DNA from: Prorocentrum cordatum
Taxonomy: Eukaryota; Sar; Dinophyceae; Prorocentrales; Prorocentraceae
DNA length: 64,000 nt
Assembly (NCBI GenBank): GCA_963575745.1
Contig: CAUYUJ010015949.1
Coordinates: forward strand, 716,010-780,009
Direction of reading: 5' to 3'
This document shows, piece after piece, positions 1 through 11,321 of this stretch. The position numbers and the translations under genes are program-made. Below the pieces are notes generated by a model that was not told where the DNA came from, did no database searches, and saw only the letters and a list, made by a program, of their open reading frames with translations. Positions within the stretch are counted from its first letter, which is position 1. Each line of letters opens with the position of its first letter.

Positions 1-15
1 GCGTGGATTAGCGTC

Positions 16-186
16 GGGGGTGGATAGACCTCCTACCCTGGCACGTCGAGTAGTGAATGGGCCGTTTTCGGTTCGCGAGAGGGCGTCGCGGCCGTCATTT
101 TTGCGGGTCCAGGCCCGTCGGTTTCGGTCCCAGGCCTTTCTCACTAAAGGGAGGTTTACTACAGGGAGGTTTGTCCACCGCCGATC
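16..186. repeat. Dispersed inverted-repeat element M5, copy 1
   Basis: The element begins with a GGGTGGATAGACC-like end and closes with a GTTTGTCCACC-like end, an imperfect terminal inverted repeat. Its interior (GTTCGCGAGAGGGCGTCGCGG, then a CAGGCC..CACTAAAGG stretch) recurs at about 44.31, 48.52 and 58.33 kb. It carries no coding capacity. A non-autonomous DNA transposon is the likely nature. Confidence 0.7.
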
Positions 187-1056
187 TGACTCGAGGGTCA
201 GGCGATCGCAAACATGGATCAAGGGGGCGTGGATCAGCGACGGGCCCCGTTTCCATGGGAAATCGCTGATCACCGCCGCCGAGCGAGGCGCCACTGGCCG
301 CACTTTGGGGAGTCACCTCCCCCGATCCATGGATTTGGCGACCGCGCGCCAAATCCATGGCTCGCTAATCCATGTTTGCGCGCCCCCGAGATGGAAGCGG
401 ATCGGCGGCGAGCGAGAAGGGGGAAGCGAGAAGGGGCGGGCTCGCTCCGAAGGCTCGGAAGCCTCCCAGCTTCGTGATAAGTTTTCTGGGCTTACCCACA
501 ATATACAAACAACAACCAAACAGAAAACAACAAAAACGTGAGGCCTTCTGATAAGTCCCGCCGCCTTCTGGAAGGTCTTGTTCTTCTCATTTCCCCCCGC
601 CAGGCGCGCCGCCGAAAAGGAGCAGCATAAGCATCACAATGAGTCATGTAACAGTCACGACGAAGGTTTTGTATATTTTCTGCCTCTGGGGGCCCTCACC
701 GGGCCTCGGGACCTTCAAAACGACTCTGGATGAAAAGTTGGTCCCAGGGAAACATCTGAGTCGACCAAAAATCGCCACTGGGGTAATGGGTCTTAAAGGA
801 AACAGGTCATGAGGTTTTCGCCATTTTCGGCCTTTCGAGGTCCTCCACGGGCCCCGGAATTGTCAGAAAACAGCTCTAGATGAGGATCTCGTCCTGGGGG
901 AAGGCGCTGGGGTCCACGACCCGTTTCTCTCAGGTCCCGCTTTCTCCCGCGCTAAAGGAACAGCCTAAGCATTCAGGTGAGGTTGCCGAACGGTCACTCA
1001 CTGTCCCTGGGCGCGTGGCTGAAGTGGGGTTCCGCGGTGCGGATGGGTGTTGCGTT
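187..1056. other. Unassigned GC-rich stretch with one perfect hairpin
   Basis: No gene is recognised. A perfect 14-bp inverted repeat, CCATGGATTTGGCG at 327-340 and its complement at 347-360, is separated by 6 bases. Other open frames here are unlike any family I know and overlap in all frames, as expected for GC-rich noncoding DNA. Confidence 0.6.
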
Positions 1057-1059
1057 GAT

Positions 1060-1190
1060 TGTCGTCGTCCTCGCCTTCGACCCGCCCGCGACCCACCCCG
1101 CGACCCACCTCGCGACCCACCCGCGACCCACTCGCAACGCTCACCGCGACCCACCCCTTCACTCTTATCCGCAATCGCGCAATTGCGGGG
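1060..1190. repeat. GCGACCCACC decamer minisatellite, locus 1
   Basis: About six degenerate copies of GCGACCCACC are followed by a CACTCTTATCCGCAAT-like tail. The same array plus tail is at 33.60-33.73 kb, so the unit is part of a longer dispersed repeat. Confidence 0.7.
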
Positions 1191-1856
1191 TGCTGCGTCT
1201 TTTGAGCTCCGCGCGGGTCTCTCAGATCCAATCGCAGACCCTCTCGCCGCCCCCGGCCACGGCCTCGGACTCGCGGCCCTGGCGTGCCCCGATCCTCGTA
1301 CACCCCTTCCTGCCTGGGCCGTGGCTTTGCCAATCCGGCCTGCCCCCAGAGGGCGCGGCTGGGCTTTCGCCTGGGCGTTTGCCGGGCTCCACTGCACATC
1401 TGCATCCGACTTACTTCGTAAGGTCCTCCACTCCAGGAGGCTCTTCTGCCAGTTCGCCTGAACGAGGGGCAGCCCGGAACCCGGCCAGTCCCCCGGATGG
1501 AGCCGAGGAGGAAAGGGCCGAACCCAGCCGCCCCCTCAGGCATGGTATCCGGGGAGTTGTGAGCAATCCCTCCCCCGCACCTGAACGATGAGGCCCGAGA
1601 AGGAGAGTTCCGAGGGATCCGAACCGACGCCCCATGCATGTGGTGTCCGAGCCCTCCGTCCAGCGTAGACCCGTAATCAGGGGGCGCCCTCCTATGGAGG
1701 TTGGAGGCTTTTGGGTCAGCCGTGCCTTCTGGCCCCCCCCTCACGAGAAGCAGCAATAGGATCAGCGGTAGGGGTTCGTTCGGCACGCTGCCCTTGCCGT
1801 GGCGTTCTCTCGGGAGGAGAAGAGAGGGAGAGGAGCTGCAGAACATCGTGGAGGCC

Positions 1857-2033
1857 TACAGTCAAAACGTATATTAAGGACGCGTGGTAAGGACGCAAGA
1901 CCCTTGAAGGCTGGGGTTGGGATTTATTGGGGCGGCGGCGACCAGTGAAAACGGCAAAGGACGGGCCACAGAGGCAAGGACGCAAGGGACTCCTGGATGA
2001 AGGCGCGCGTCCTTACTAGGCGCACTGACTGTA
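1857..2033. mobile_element. TA-flanked CAGTC element M3, divergent copy (reverse orientation)
   Basis: The 177-bp unit starts TA-CAGTCAAAA and ends GACTG-TA. Its interior is the reverse complement of the copies at 9.6, 13.4 and 38.4 kb and is more diverged than they are. TA flanks and a CAGT start suggest a Tc1/mariner-type non-autonomous element; that assignment is inference. Confidence 0.7.
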
Positions 2034-2199
2034 TGCCCGTGCACCAGGAGGGGTCGCTCTCGTAGCAGCACTCGGGCATCTCAGCGGCCGGGCGGCCCGC
2101 CTGCGCCGCACCGGGAGGCCGCGCCGGGCACCCTGGGCCCTCGGAGAGCGCCAGGCAGGCGCCGGGGCGCCCGGGGACCCTGGGGAGGGAGGCGCGGCG

Positions 2200-2565
2200 C
2201 ACGCGGCTCGGGGGGGCCACCGCCACCGCCACCGCCACAGCCACCTCCTCGCCTCCTCCTCGCCTCCTCCTCGCCTCCTCCTCGCCTCCTCCTCGCCTCC
2301 TCCTCCTCCTCCTCCTCCTCGCCTCCTCCTCGCCTCCTCCTCGCCTCCTCCTCCTCCCCGCCTCCTGCTCGCCGCAAGACGGGGTGTGGCCTTGGAGGAT
2401 TCTCAGGAGCTCCGCGTGCCACACAGCACGTGGCACTCTGCCACGGCGTGCCAGGGGACACGGTGCCAGCCTGAGCAACCGTGGCAGGCGAGGAGGACGA
2501 GGGAGGAGGGAAGGAGGGAGGAGGAGGAGGAGGAGGAGGAGGAGGAGGAGGAGGAGGACGAGGAG
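2200..2565. repeat. CTC/GAG trinucleotide tracts
   Basis: A CTCCTCGCC-type array (about 2235-2370) is followed after 130 bases by a GAG array (about 2500-2562) in the opposite purine sense. Open frames over this region (poly-Arg, poly-Glu, poly-Ser) are products of the repeat. Confidence 0.85.
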
Positions 2566-2989
2566 GTCCAGAGTCTCCGGTCCCCGAGGTGTCGATGCTC
2601 CGCAAGAGTCTCGAGGCGTCCGAGCTGGAGAGGGAGGCGCTCCAGGCCAGACACCGCTCCGCGCGTCCCTCCTTGTCCTCCTCGTTGTCCTGCGCGGCGA
2701 CGACATCGAGATGCTTCAAGGGGCTGCTGCTCCACGACGACGATCGAGACGACTTTTCTAGGGTTTCCCCTCCTGTCCTCCTCCGCTGCGATGGCGATAA
2801 TGCTTCTCGCGGGGGTGTTCTCCTCGTTCTCGTCGACGGCAGTCGATGTGTCGAGGGCTCCTCCGCCTCCTCCTCTTCCCCCTCGCCCTCGACGACGACC
2901 ATCGGGTTACTTTGAGAGCTCCTCCTCCTCCTCCCCCTCGACGGTTCCTCCTGCACGATCGGCTTCGAGGGCTTTTGTGGCTTAGGATG

Positions 2990-3625
<636 letters not shown>

Positions 3626-4429
3626 GTTGTGTTGTTATGCCTCTTCTTATTGTTATGCTAAGTATTATTGCTCTTCTTACGTGTGTTCTTCTTCGCCGAA
3701 CGGCTGCGCCCGCGCGCCTCTCTTCCCTCCTGGCGGGAGTTGCCCGCAGCAAGACCTGTCCAGGGACGGGGAGGGTTTCGAACAGGACTTTTGTCAGTTC
3801 GAGGGAGCCCCTTCGCAAAGAGCCCGTGCCTGCAATGATCTATCATTTTTACATCGCAGCGCGGCAGAGGCAGTCCGCACGCTCGCTCGAGCAAGCCGGG
3901 TGACGGCACTGCGAATTGCCCAGATGCAAGAGGGGCAGGAGGGGGACGAGAGGAGCGGCCACGGGAGGAGGGGAAGAATTGATCGAAATGCTCAAGCATG
4001 CAGTGCGTTCTTGCTGGCGACGTGGCCGCCGCAACCTCCGCCGCAGCAGGCGGTATGGAATGGAAGCATTCGCTGTGGGATCAAAGGTTCAAGCAGTTGC
4101 TTACACGCCTTTCGTCTGCGCCCCTTCTCCCCCCTCCCGCCCTTCCTCCTTCCCCCTTTTCCCTCCCGGGTGTGATGGGAGCTGCTCGTGCGGTGTTTAG
4201 CCGGGGGAGACGCGTTCGTAAGCCTTGCCGTTTTCGTCCACGCACCGCCTAGGCGTCTGATGTGCCGTCCGTCTTTCCGTCCAACCCTGCCCTTTTTAGA
4301 AACTGATTCCTGTCTCTCCGACAGGCAGATTGGCAGGGCGACCCAGGCGTTTTGCTTGTCACTCCCTCACCGCTTATGATCCGACAGCTGGGGAGCCGCC
4401 ACGCTTGCGCGGATGGCGGGCGGGTCGTT
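3626..4429. other. Unassigned stretch
   Basis: Moderately complex sequence with no recognisable protein, RNA or repeat family from elsewhere in the window. Confidence 0.5.
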
Positions 4430-4900
4430 TTCATAAAGGGTGTCTGGCCTCGAGCGCCGCGCACAGTCATGTGAAGCAGTTGTAAGGAGATGGACGGTTT
4501 GTGGTTTTCAAAGTGAGTCTCTCGCCTCAGCGCTGCGCACTCGTCTTAAGACTTGGCAGCAGTAAGTGCAAGGATTGAGGGGGGGCGTTTTCAGAATGGG
4601 GCTCTCTTCGTAGCGCCGCGCACATTCGTTTCAAAAGTTTGCAGCAACTACAGAGATGGAGGGCGGTTCTGTTTCAAACTGTGGCGATCGCTTGAAGTTG
4701 AGGACCAGACAGTTGAGCACATGAAGCACATGTGAAAGTCACACGGAGACAGGGCGGTTCTTTCTCGAATGTGGATTCTCGTTGTGGGCTCCCTTAGAGT
4801 GAGTAGCAAGTTATGTAAACGATGCTTTAGTTGCACGGATGGGAGGGCGATCATTTGTCTTAACGGATTCTCTTTCAAAATGGGGCTCGCGTAGGAGATA
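4430..4900. repeat. Degenerate ~95-bp tandem repeat
   Basis: Four to five diverged units each carry GCGC(C/T)GCGCAC, a TTGCAGCA-like stretch, a GGAGGGCGGTT-like stretch and TTTCAAAATGGGGCTC-like sequence. The units have drifted enough that the array looks old. Confidence 0.55.
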
Positions 4901-5550
4901 TTGGTTTTCGCATTATTTAATTCGCTAAGGGATGATTTGCAGTTCTTGTCCAAGACGTGGCTTTCGCCTGCTTACCAGCAAGGGGGCACTGCCTGTGGTG
5001 AAATGCACGGCTTGACGGGACTTGTGAGGAGGGGACGCCCGGCAGGAGAGTGTAGTTATTACAGCCGCAAAAGTGCACGCGCAGAGAACCGCAGAAGGAA
5101 TGCGATGATGAAATAAGAAGAGGAGTAATAATAGCGTTGTAACCATGATGATGACTGTGAATACGCACAAGGAATGTCTTGGGCTAATCACCGCGGCTGG
5201 TCGCATCGTTGATCGTCGATGTTTCTTGGATCTCTTCTGGTCGTCCTCCTCCCCCCTCCTCCCCCCCTCAGAATCGCCCCCAGGAGGTCGCTTCGGACGG
5301 GGCCAGGACGAGGGCAAGTCCGCTCCAGAGCGTTCCGGAATGCTCTCAGGAAATCGTTCCGGAACGCGCTGAGAAGGCCGCGGCGCCCGGTAGATCATCA
5401 TCCAGAGCCGCTGGATCCCAACGGTTCTCGGTGGAGCCCCACCCGCCAGAGGTGGTCCTGGCCCGAGGTGCCCCCCCAACCCTTCGCGCCATCTTGGGGC
5501 CCCTCGGGGCCTCGCGAGGGTGCTCGGGGCCCAAGAAGCGGGTGCTCGGC
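4901..5550. other. Unassigned stretch
   Basis: No gene is recognised. Sequence from about 5440 resembles the G-rich flank of element M9 (7.14 and 56.88 kb), including a GGCCCGAGGTGCCCCC motif. Confidence 0.4.
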
Positions 5551-5555
5551 CCTCT

Positions 5556-5757
5556 GTCGAAGGAGAAAAGAACATTGGCATTTTAAACTTTTTGCGTTCC
5601 GCGCGGGGCTCTTGGATCCGCGCTGTGGCCCCCCTGGCAGCGCCTCCGGCGCCGCCCCTGGCGCGCTCCGCGCGCCAGGGAAGGGGGCCCGGCGCGGATC
5701 CAAGACATCCGCGCGGAGCGCCAAAAGTTTATGCATATGCCGTTTTTGCTTCTGCTG
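5556..5757. mobile_element. I1 inverted-repeat (introner-like) element, copy a
   Basis: The left arm runs through AAACTTTTTGCGTTCCGCGC and CTTGGATCCGCGC. The centre is GGCGCCTCCGGCGCCGCCCC. The right arm is the complement (GCGCGGATCCAAGA, GCGCCAAAAGTTTATGC). This is the same architecture as copies that abut GH3 splice sites, here far from any recognised exon. Confidence 0.8.
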
Positions 5758-6035
5758 CTTTGGGCCTCGTGAGGGGGGCCCCGCGCTCAAGAGACGGGGG
5801 TCAGTGCAAATGGGTGTCAGCCAGAGCGCCGGACCTTGCAGAAGCTTGTTGCGCCAGGGTTGCATTGACCCGGGCTTGCGCGCAGGATTTTTCAGGATCC
5901 GGCAGGATTTCGCTGCATCCTGCAAGGCCCGACGCGCCCAGATTGGCATTGACCGGGGTCAATGCGTCCCCGATTGAGGGGTGCTCTCGAAGCCGTCTGA
6001 ACGACGCAGAACACGGGATCGTCTGCACGGACATG

Positions 6036-6180
6036 GGCGCGCAAGTTGCCCCGCGTAAGGTCGCGAGTAAGCGCCCTCGTATCCTATGCACCGTGCCGCA
6101 ATGGCGGCCCGCGTAAGACGCGGCGTAAGGTCGCCATGCCATCTCGCATAATAGTTGCCCGTTTCTGATCGTCGTTCATT
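6036..6180. repeat. Dispersed repeat M10, copy 1
   Basis: GCGTAAGGTCGCGAGTAAGCG through CCCGTTTCTGATCGTCG matches 59.76-59.90 kb with moderate divergence. No end structure could be set with confidence. Confidence 0.6.
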
Positions 6181-6580
6181 TGAATTCCCAGGTGGGTAAA
6201 ATGAGCAACGATTAAAAATAATTCATACACCCGGAGGTGCGTCGGACACAGGGCTGCAAAAAGCGATGTGCCTAAACGCCACATCTGGAGAATTCGGAAT
6301 ACATCGCATCAAGTGGGCAGCTTCGTTGCATGGACATAGTGTCGCCAAGAAGCTTCGTTCGTACAGAGAGGGGTTACATTGGCTATGTTACCTGCCTGCC
6401 GACGCCCAAGCGACGCGTAGCACTTGAATTATCTGCACCATTTTGGCAACACCCGACCAAAGGTTCGATCCTAGATTCTTTTCTTGAGCATCCTTGCACC
6501 TGCCTACATTCCGACGCTCCCTGGACCCTGCGACTGTTTACGCTCAACCGTCTCGAGGGATACCTCCTCCCCCTCGGCGG
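6181..6580. other. Unassigned stretch
   Basis: Less GC-rich, complex sequence with a 193-codon open frame starting at 6330 that runs into the CGA array and resembles no family I know. Nothing else is seen. Confidence 0.4.
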
Positions 6581-6584
6581 CGAC

Positions 6585-6717
6585 GACTGCGACGACGACC
6601 ACACACACGCACACATAACCAAACACACAACTATTGTGTGTTGTGCTTCTGAGACGCTTCCATGGCCCCCCCTAACAACGACGACGACGACGAAGATACG
6701 ACGACGACGACAACGAT

Positions 6718-6754
<37 letters not shown>

Positions 6755-6808
6755 AACGACGATACGACGACGATACGACGACGACGACGACGATACGACG
6801 ACGAAGAT

Positions 6809-6852
<44 letters not shown>

Positions 6853-6885
6853 AACGATACGACGACGACGATCTTGCCCTTGCTT
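6585..6885. repeat. ACG trinucleotide array
   Basis: Long runs of ACGACG are broken by ATACGACG and AACGATACG variants. The Arg/Asp/Thr frames over it are repeat translations. Confidence 0.9.
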
Positions 6886-7009
6886 GGGACGTTTCGAGCC
6901 CCCCCTCCTAGACGACGAGGATCGTTTCGGATGTGTGCTTCGACCCGTTGGGGCCTCCCGAGGCCCGCAGGGATACGCCTGCGGTCGCTGCGTTCATCCT
7001 TCTGCAGGG

Positions 7010-7083
7010 CCCCTCCCCCTCCTCCTCCCCCTCCTCCTCCCCCTCCTCCTCCTCCTCCTCCTCCTCCTCCTCCTCCTCCTGCC
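7010..7083. repeat. CTC trinucleotide tract
   Basis: CCCCCTCCTCCTCC-type units degenerate into pure CTC repeats; no other content. Confidence 0.9.
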
Positions 7084-7135
7084 TCATCGCTGGCAGGGCG
7101 GCGCTTCCGGCGCCGCCCTTGGCGAGAGCGGTTGG

Positions 7136-7309
7136 GTCGGGTGTTGCCAGAAGTGCCCCTGGGCCAAGGTGCTCCCAGGAGTCTCGGGGTAGCCCAAACG
7201 GCCTCCAAGGCACCCCTCGCGACGCCCAGGGGGGCCCCAGGGGCTCCAAAAATGGAGCGAAAAGCTGGGGGGGGACTTTTGGGCCAGGGGCACTTCTAGC
7301 AGCACCCGG
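7136..7309. mobile_element. Dispersed inverted-repeat element M9, copy 1
   Basis: The ends are GGGTGTTGCCAGAAGTGCCC at 7139 and its imperfect complement, ending at about 7308. The centre is GC-rich (GGGGCCCCAGGGGCTCC). A reverse-oriented relative sits inside a GH3 intron at about 56.88-57.04 kb. Confidence 0.65.
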
Positions 7310-7466
7310 TTTTTTTTGGGGGGGACGCGAAATGGGGGGCAGCGGGGGCTGCAGGCAAGGAGAGCCCTTCGGGGCCCCTACAGGGGCCCTCTACAGGGCC
7401 CCAAGGGGGCCTTCCGGGCCCGAGCAAGCCACCTTTCTCCCCCCTCGCCCCCCCCATTATCAGGAG

Positions 7467-7625
7467 GGAAAAAACACACAGACACAACTAATCGTCGATT
7501 CCTCAGAAAATATAGGAAAATATGGGAAATGGGGGGGAAGACAAAAACCCAGAAAATATGGGAAAATATGGGGATCCGGTTATTTGTGTGTGTATTTATT
7601 TGTGTGTCCTTGGGCCCCTTGACAT
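7467..7625. mobile_element. Dispersed element M7, copy 1
   Basis: It begins GGAGGGAAAAAACACACAGA, contains GGGAAATGGGGGGGAAGACA and GAAAATATGGGAAAATATGG, and ends with TTTATTTGTGTGTCC. Copies occur at 13.74 and 55.20 kb, with fragments at 47.26 and 48.35 kb. The ends are only roughly inverted (ACACACAGACA against TGTGTGTATT). Confidence 0.75.
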
Positions 7626-8960
7626 TAACCACCAATTCACGCCCAGGGTGGGGAGGGGCGCACTGCGCTGAGCCGAGAAGTCCACGCGGGCCTCCGAAAG
7701 TTCACACCTGTGCATGTTCTGGTGGCTGCACCACTCCCCCTCGTTCCCCAGACCTCCAGCTCCTTGGAGAGAGTGAGGTGTAAGATGCTCTGCGGCCTCT
7801 TGGGGTCTCTTCCTCTTGAGGCTAGAAAGGGGGGGGACCCGAGCTCTTCCTCTAGAGACGGGGACAAAGGAGTTGCGTGTTCTTCTCTCCTCTCTCTCCC
7901 TGTCCCGCTCTCGCGCACGCCGTGCTTTGAAAAACGGAAAAAATGTGTTCGTCTTGCAACTCGCCCCCTGCTCGGGGGATCCCCGCTGCCACGCTACCAG
8001 CCCATACCAAACGAGCCATCATATGGAGGGTGCACATGAAAGTTGATTCGTGGTGCCACTTGGGATTGCTTGTTAGTGAAGGCGATAGGCCAGATTTACC
8101 ATCTGGTCCTCGGGTCGTCCTCTTGGCCCCTCCCCAGATGTATGATGTCTTGGTCTCAGATGTATTCAACACGTTGGCCACAGAGCCCGAATTAGCCTTT
8201 CTTCCAGAGAGTGGCGTTTTCGTCTCGGAGTGTCCTGCGACAAAAACAGCGTGCTGAGGCCGAAATGATAAAAACACACGACGGCTTGATTTCTTCAGGG
8301 TGTTGATTGGCAGGGCACACCGCCCTGCCCCAACCCGCCATCGTCCGCTGCCGTCTTGGCTTCAGCCCTAGGAGGCCCCCCAGTCGGCGTCGCGCCCGGG
8401 CCGGTGCCAAAGATGCCCCGGCACGGCGATTGGATGCGTGATCGTCGATGAGGAGCGGCCCGCTCTGAACGGAAGTAGCGCTAAGCCAAACATGGTTGAT
8501 AATGCATGGGGTAGATGATCATTTGTTGTTCGGTAGTGTGGCTACGTGCTTACTGCGTGTGGCCAGCGGGCAGGTTTCCATCAATGTCATTTGAACGCAT
8601 GTTTCTAGTGGCTAGCGCCAGTGCTCCCGGACCAAAATCGCAGGCAGGAAGAGCCCTGACCTCCAACACCTTGGACAACAATCGAGACGGACGTGTTTCA
8701 CAGTTTTCGGCCTCGAAGGGTCGCCCCCAGGCTCCAGGACCGTCAGGTTGCCCCTCTCTCTTCCCGACCAAGATGCATCAGCCCATGATTTGTTTTAGAC
8801 TTCGACCAGATCTTGTTGTGAAACATACAATGAATGCGTGGGTCACGGGGCTCTGGGATCGTGAAAACATATCGGCAAGGGGTCGAGAGTTCCAGAGCCA
8901 TCAGTTTTCATCGGAGTACTGGCAGGAATGGTAAGAGTTCGGATTGAATCAAGATCTTCG
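7626..8960. other. Unassigned stretch
   Basis: Complex sequence. Open frames of 104-155 codons overlap on both strands and none resembles a known family. I see no splice-site pattern joining them into a gene. Confidence 0.45.
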
Positions 8961-8969
8961 TTTGTGCCA

Positions 8970-9350
8970 GCGGAGGGGGAGGGAGGGGGAGGAAGAGGAT
9001 AAAGGGGAAGAGTGACAGGTGGAATTGGAGGAGGAGGAGGATCAGGAGCAGGAGGAGGAGCAGGAGGAGGGGGAGGGATTGGAGGAGGAGGAGAGGGAGG
9101 AGGAGGTGGAGGAGGAGGAGGAGGAGGAGGAGGAGGAGGAGGGAGTGGAGGAGGAGGAGGAGGAGGAGGAGGAGGATTGGGGAGGAGGAGGAGGGGAGGA
9201 GGAGAGGAGAAGGAAGAAAAAATAGAAGAGGAGGACGAAGAAGAAGATGAGGAAGAGGAGGAGGAGGAGGATTGGGAAGGAGAAGGTAGAGGAAGGAGGT
9301 GGAGGTGGAGGAGGAGGAGGAGGAGCAGGAGGAGGAGGAGGAGGACCCTT
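8970..9350. repeat. GGA-rich purine array
   Basis: Nearly pure GGAGGA on the + strand with GGGGGAGG interruptions, about 380 bases. The poly-Gly, poly-Glu, poly-Pro and poly-Leu frames here are repeat translations. Confidence 0.9.
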
Positions 9351-9438
9351 GGGGAGAAGGGCGGGCCTTTGGAGGGAGCCCCCCCCCGCAATCGCCTGGC
9401 AGTGGGCAAGTCCAGGTTACCCCGCGGGGCGCGAAGAC

Positions 9439-9495
9439 TACAGTCAAAACCCCTAATAAGGACGCGCGACTTTGCTCCGGGTACCCTTGATGTTC
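9439..9495. mobile_element. M3 left-end fragment
   Basis: TA-CAGTCAAAACCCCTAATAA and about 40 further bases match the left end of M3 and then break off. The complete copy begins 140 bases further on. Confidence 0.6.
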
Positions 9496-9634
9496 CAACC
9501 GACTTTAGCCTTGACCACCAGGAAGCACCAATGTACCGAAACTGGAGGGTTTTCACGTGTCGGGCACTGGGAGGCGATATTTCTTCGACACTGTTTCGAT
9601 ATTTTTCTGGGTGCTCGAAGTTACTTCTGGGATG

Positions 9635-9811
9635 TACTGTCAAAAACCCGAACAAGGACGCGCGACTTTGCTCAGGGTACCCTCGCGTCCTTGCTCTTCC
9701 TTGCTCTTGCGTCCTTGAGGTTTCCGTCTTCCGCCGCCCCAAAAATCCCAACTTCGGCTTCCAAGGGTCTTGCGTCCTTGCCACGCGTCCTCAGTAGGGT
9801 TTTTGACTGTA
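9635..9811. mobile_element. TA-flanked CAGTC element M3, complete copy
   Basis: A 177-bp unit with TA at both edges, a left end CTGTCAAAAACCC and a right end GGGTTTTTGACTG. The subterminal sequence includes GGACGCGCGACTTTGCTC and the interior CCGCCGCCCCAAAAATCCCA. It matches 38.45 kb closely in both length and sequence. Confidence 0.85.
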
Positions 9812-9815
9812 CCCC

Positions 9816-10005
9816 TCGAGGAAGAAAAAGCACCACAAACATAAACTGTTGGCGTTCCGCGCGGATCTCTAGGACCGGCGCATGGGCTCCCCCGGCGGCC
9901 TCGGAGGTGCCGCCCCACTGAGGTCCAGCGCAGATCCAAGAAATCCAAGCGGAGCGCCAAAAGTTTACGTTCATGCCGTTCGTGTTCTCTGTGTCCAACC
10001 ACGCT
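9816..10005. mobile_element. I1 element, copy b
   Basis: The left terminus CTCGAGGAAGAAAAAGCACC follows directly after M3. The arms are GGCGTTCCGCGCGGATCT and AAGCGGAGCGCCAAAAGTTT. The terminus matches the intron start at the GH3 exon 9/10 junction (CTCGAGGAAGAAAAAATC). Confidence 0.85.
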
Positions 10006-10160
10006 CATGTCCTCCGATTCGCTTCGGTTCGATGTCGATGGCCCCCGATTCCGACTCGACCTGGGCTTCTGATTCGTGTTCCGATTCGGATTCCGATTTC
10101 TCGATGGAGGCCCACTGGCCTGCCGATGTCTGCCGACCCGAGGCCCTGCTCGCCCGAGAC
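10006..10160. repeat. Gene-flank-like repeat following I1 copy b
   Basis: CGATTCGG/TTCCGATTC-rich sequence ends in GATGTCTGCCGACCCG. It is repeated after I1 copy c at 10.78-10.94 kb, so the I1 copy and this flank were duplicated together. Confidence 0.6.
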
Positions 10161-10189
10161 GTCCTCGGAGAACGACCCGAGTCCCAGGT

Positions 10190-10565
10190 GGAACCGCATG
10201 CAAGCCCTGCCACTGGGGCCCTCGGTGGAGCTCCATATGAGGCCACGAAGCGTGTGAGGGGTGTGCCGAAATTGGGGGTGGGACCGCATGCGAACCCTGC
10301 CACTGGGCCTTCGGGCCTTCGGTGGAGCTCCCTATGAGGCCACGGGGTGTGCCGAAACTGAGGTGGAACCCCACGCGAACCATGCCATTGGGGCCCATAT
10401 GGGGCCAGGAAACGCGTGACGGGTGTGCATGAATGGGGGGTTGAACCGCATGCGAACCATGCCATTGGGGCCTTCAGAGGAGCTCCCTCTGGGGGATGGA
10501 AGAACCGCATGCGAATTGGAGATGGAAGAACCGCATGGCTCCATATTAGGCCAGGAAACATGTGA
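10190..10565. repeat. ~75-bp satellite (locus 1)
   Basis: About five units share CCGCATGCGAACC(C/A)TGCCA, TGGAGCTCC(C/A)TATG and AGGCCACG.AACGTGTGAGGG. The same unit forms an array at 42.44-42.73 kb inside the first GH3 intron. Confidence 0.75.
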
Positions 10566-10689
10566 GGGGTTCAAGGGATGGGAGGAGCGGAAGGATGGGG
10601 AGGAGGAGGGGGAGGAGGAAGGAGGGAGTGAGTGGCGCGGGGCGCTGTCTCTTCAAAACAAGTGCCCAACACCATAGGATGGTTGGGAA

Positions 10690-10770
10690 AAAGGCTCCAG
10701 CTCCGATCCGAGGCATCCGCGCGGACCTCCGAGCTTTTAGGTTTATGTCATTGTTTTTTCCCCTACTCTG
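10690..10770. mobile_element. I1 element, right-half fragment (copy c)
   Basis: Only the right arm remains: ATCCGCGCGGACCTCCGAG followed by TTTAGGTTTATGTCATTG. It is followed by the same CGATTCGG-type flank as copy b. Confidence 0.6.
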
Positions 10771-11236
10771 GGAATGTGGCACGCTCATCCTGCTCCGCAT
10801 TTCGATGCTTCCGGCACGATTCAATTCGATTTCAATGGCTTCCAGTTCCGCTTCGATTCGGCTTCGGGTTCCGATCTAGATTCCGGCTTCTCATTGGAGG
10901 CCTAGTTGCCCGCCGATGTTTGCCGATCCGACGTGTCTCCTGATTCGGTTGCCGATTTCTGCCGATTGATTCATTTCGATCGCCGATCCGACTTACCGAT
11001 TCGATTCTGGGCTCTCCTACAGTGGGGGCACATGCCAAGAAACACCCTGCTTGCCTTCAGGGTGCCCTGGGTTTCTTGGATTTCGATGTTTTCGCCATGG
11101 AAAGCGTGACGTTCCCACGCCAAAAATCTGTGGACGTCATCTGATCTCAGGGTTGGGTTTCTCGTAGAAGGTTTCTTGTGGTCGAGCACCTACTGTACCT
11201 TCTCATCCATCTTTCCGGCGCCCTGGATTTCCTCGC

Positions 11237-11257
11237 CCGTGGCCATGTTGGCTCGAG
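11237..11257 (+). promoter_or_regulatory. Relict dinoflagellate spliced leader (DinoSL)
   Basis: The 21 bases starting CCGTGGCCATGTTGG match 18 of 21 positions of the conserved dinoflagellate spliced leader (CCGTAGCCATTTTGG...). It lies on the coding strand 64 bases before the transporter start codon. Spliced leaders are added to mRNA by trans-splicing, so a genomic copy at a 5' end marks retroposition of a processed message. With uniform base composition a match this good is expected only about once in a thousand windows of this size. Confidence 0.75.
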
Positions 11258-11321
11258 TTGGCCTGGCTAGGCCGCGCCCACTCGGGGTGCCATGTACGTG
11301 GCGGCGTGATCATGCACGCGC

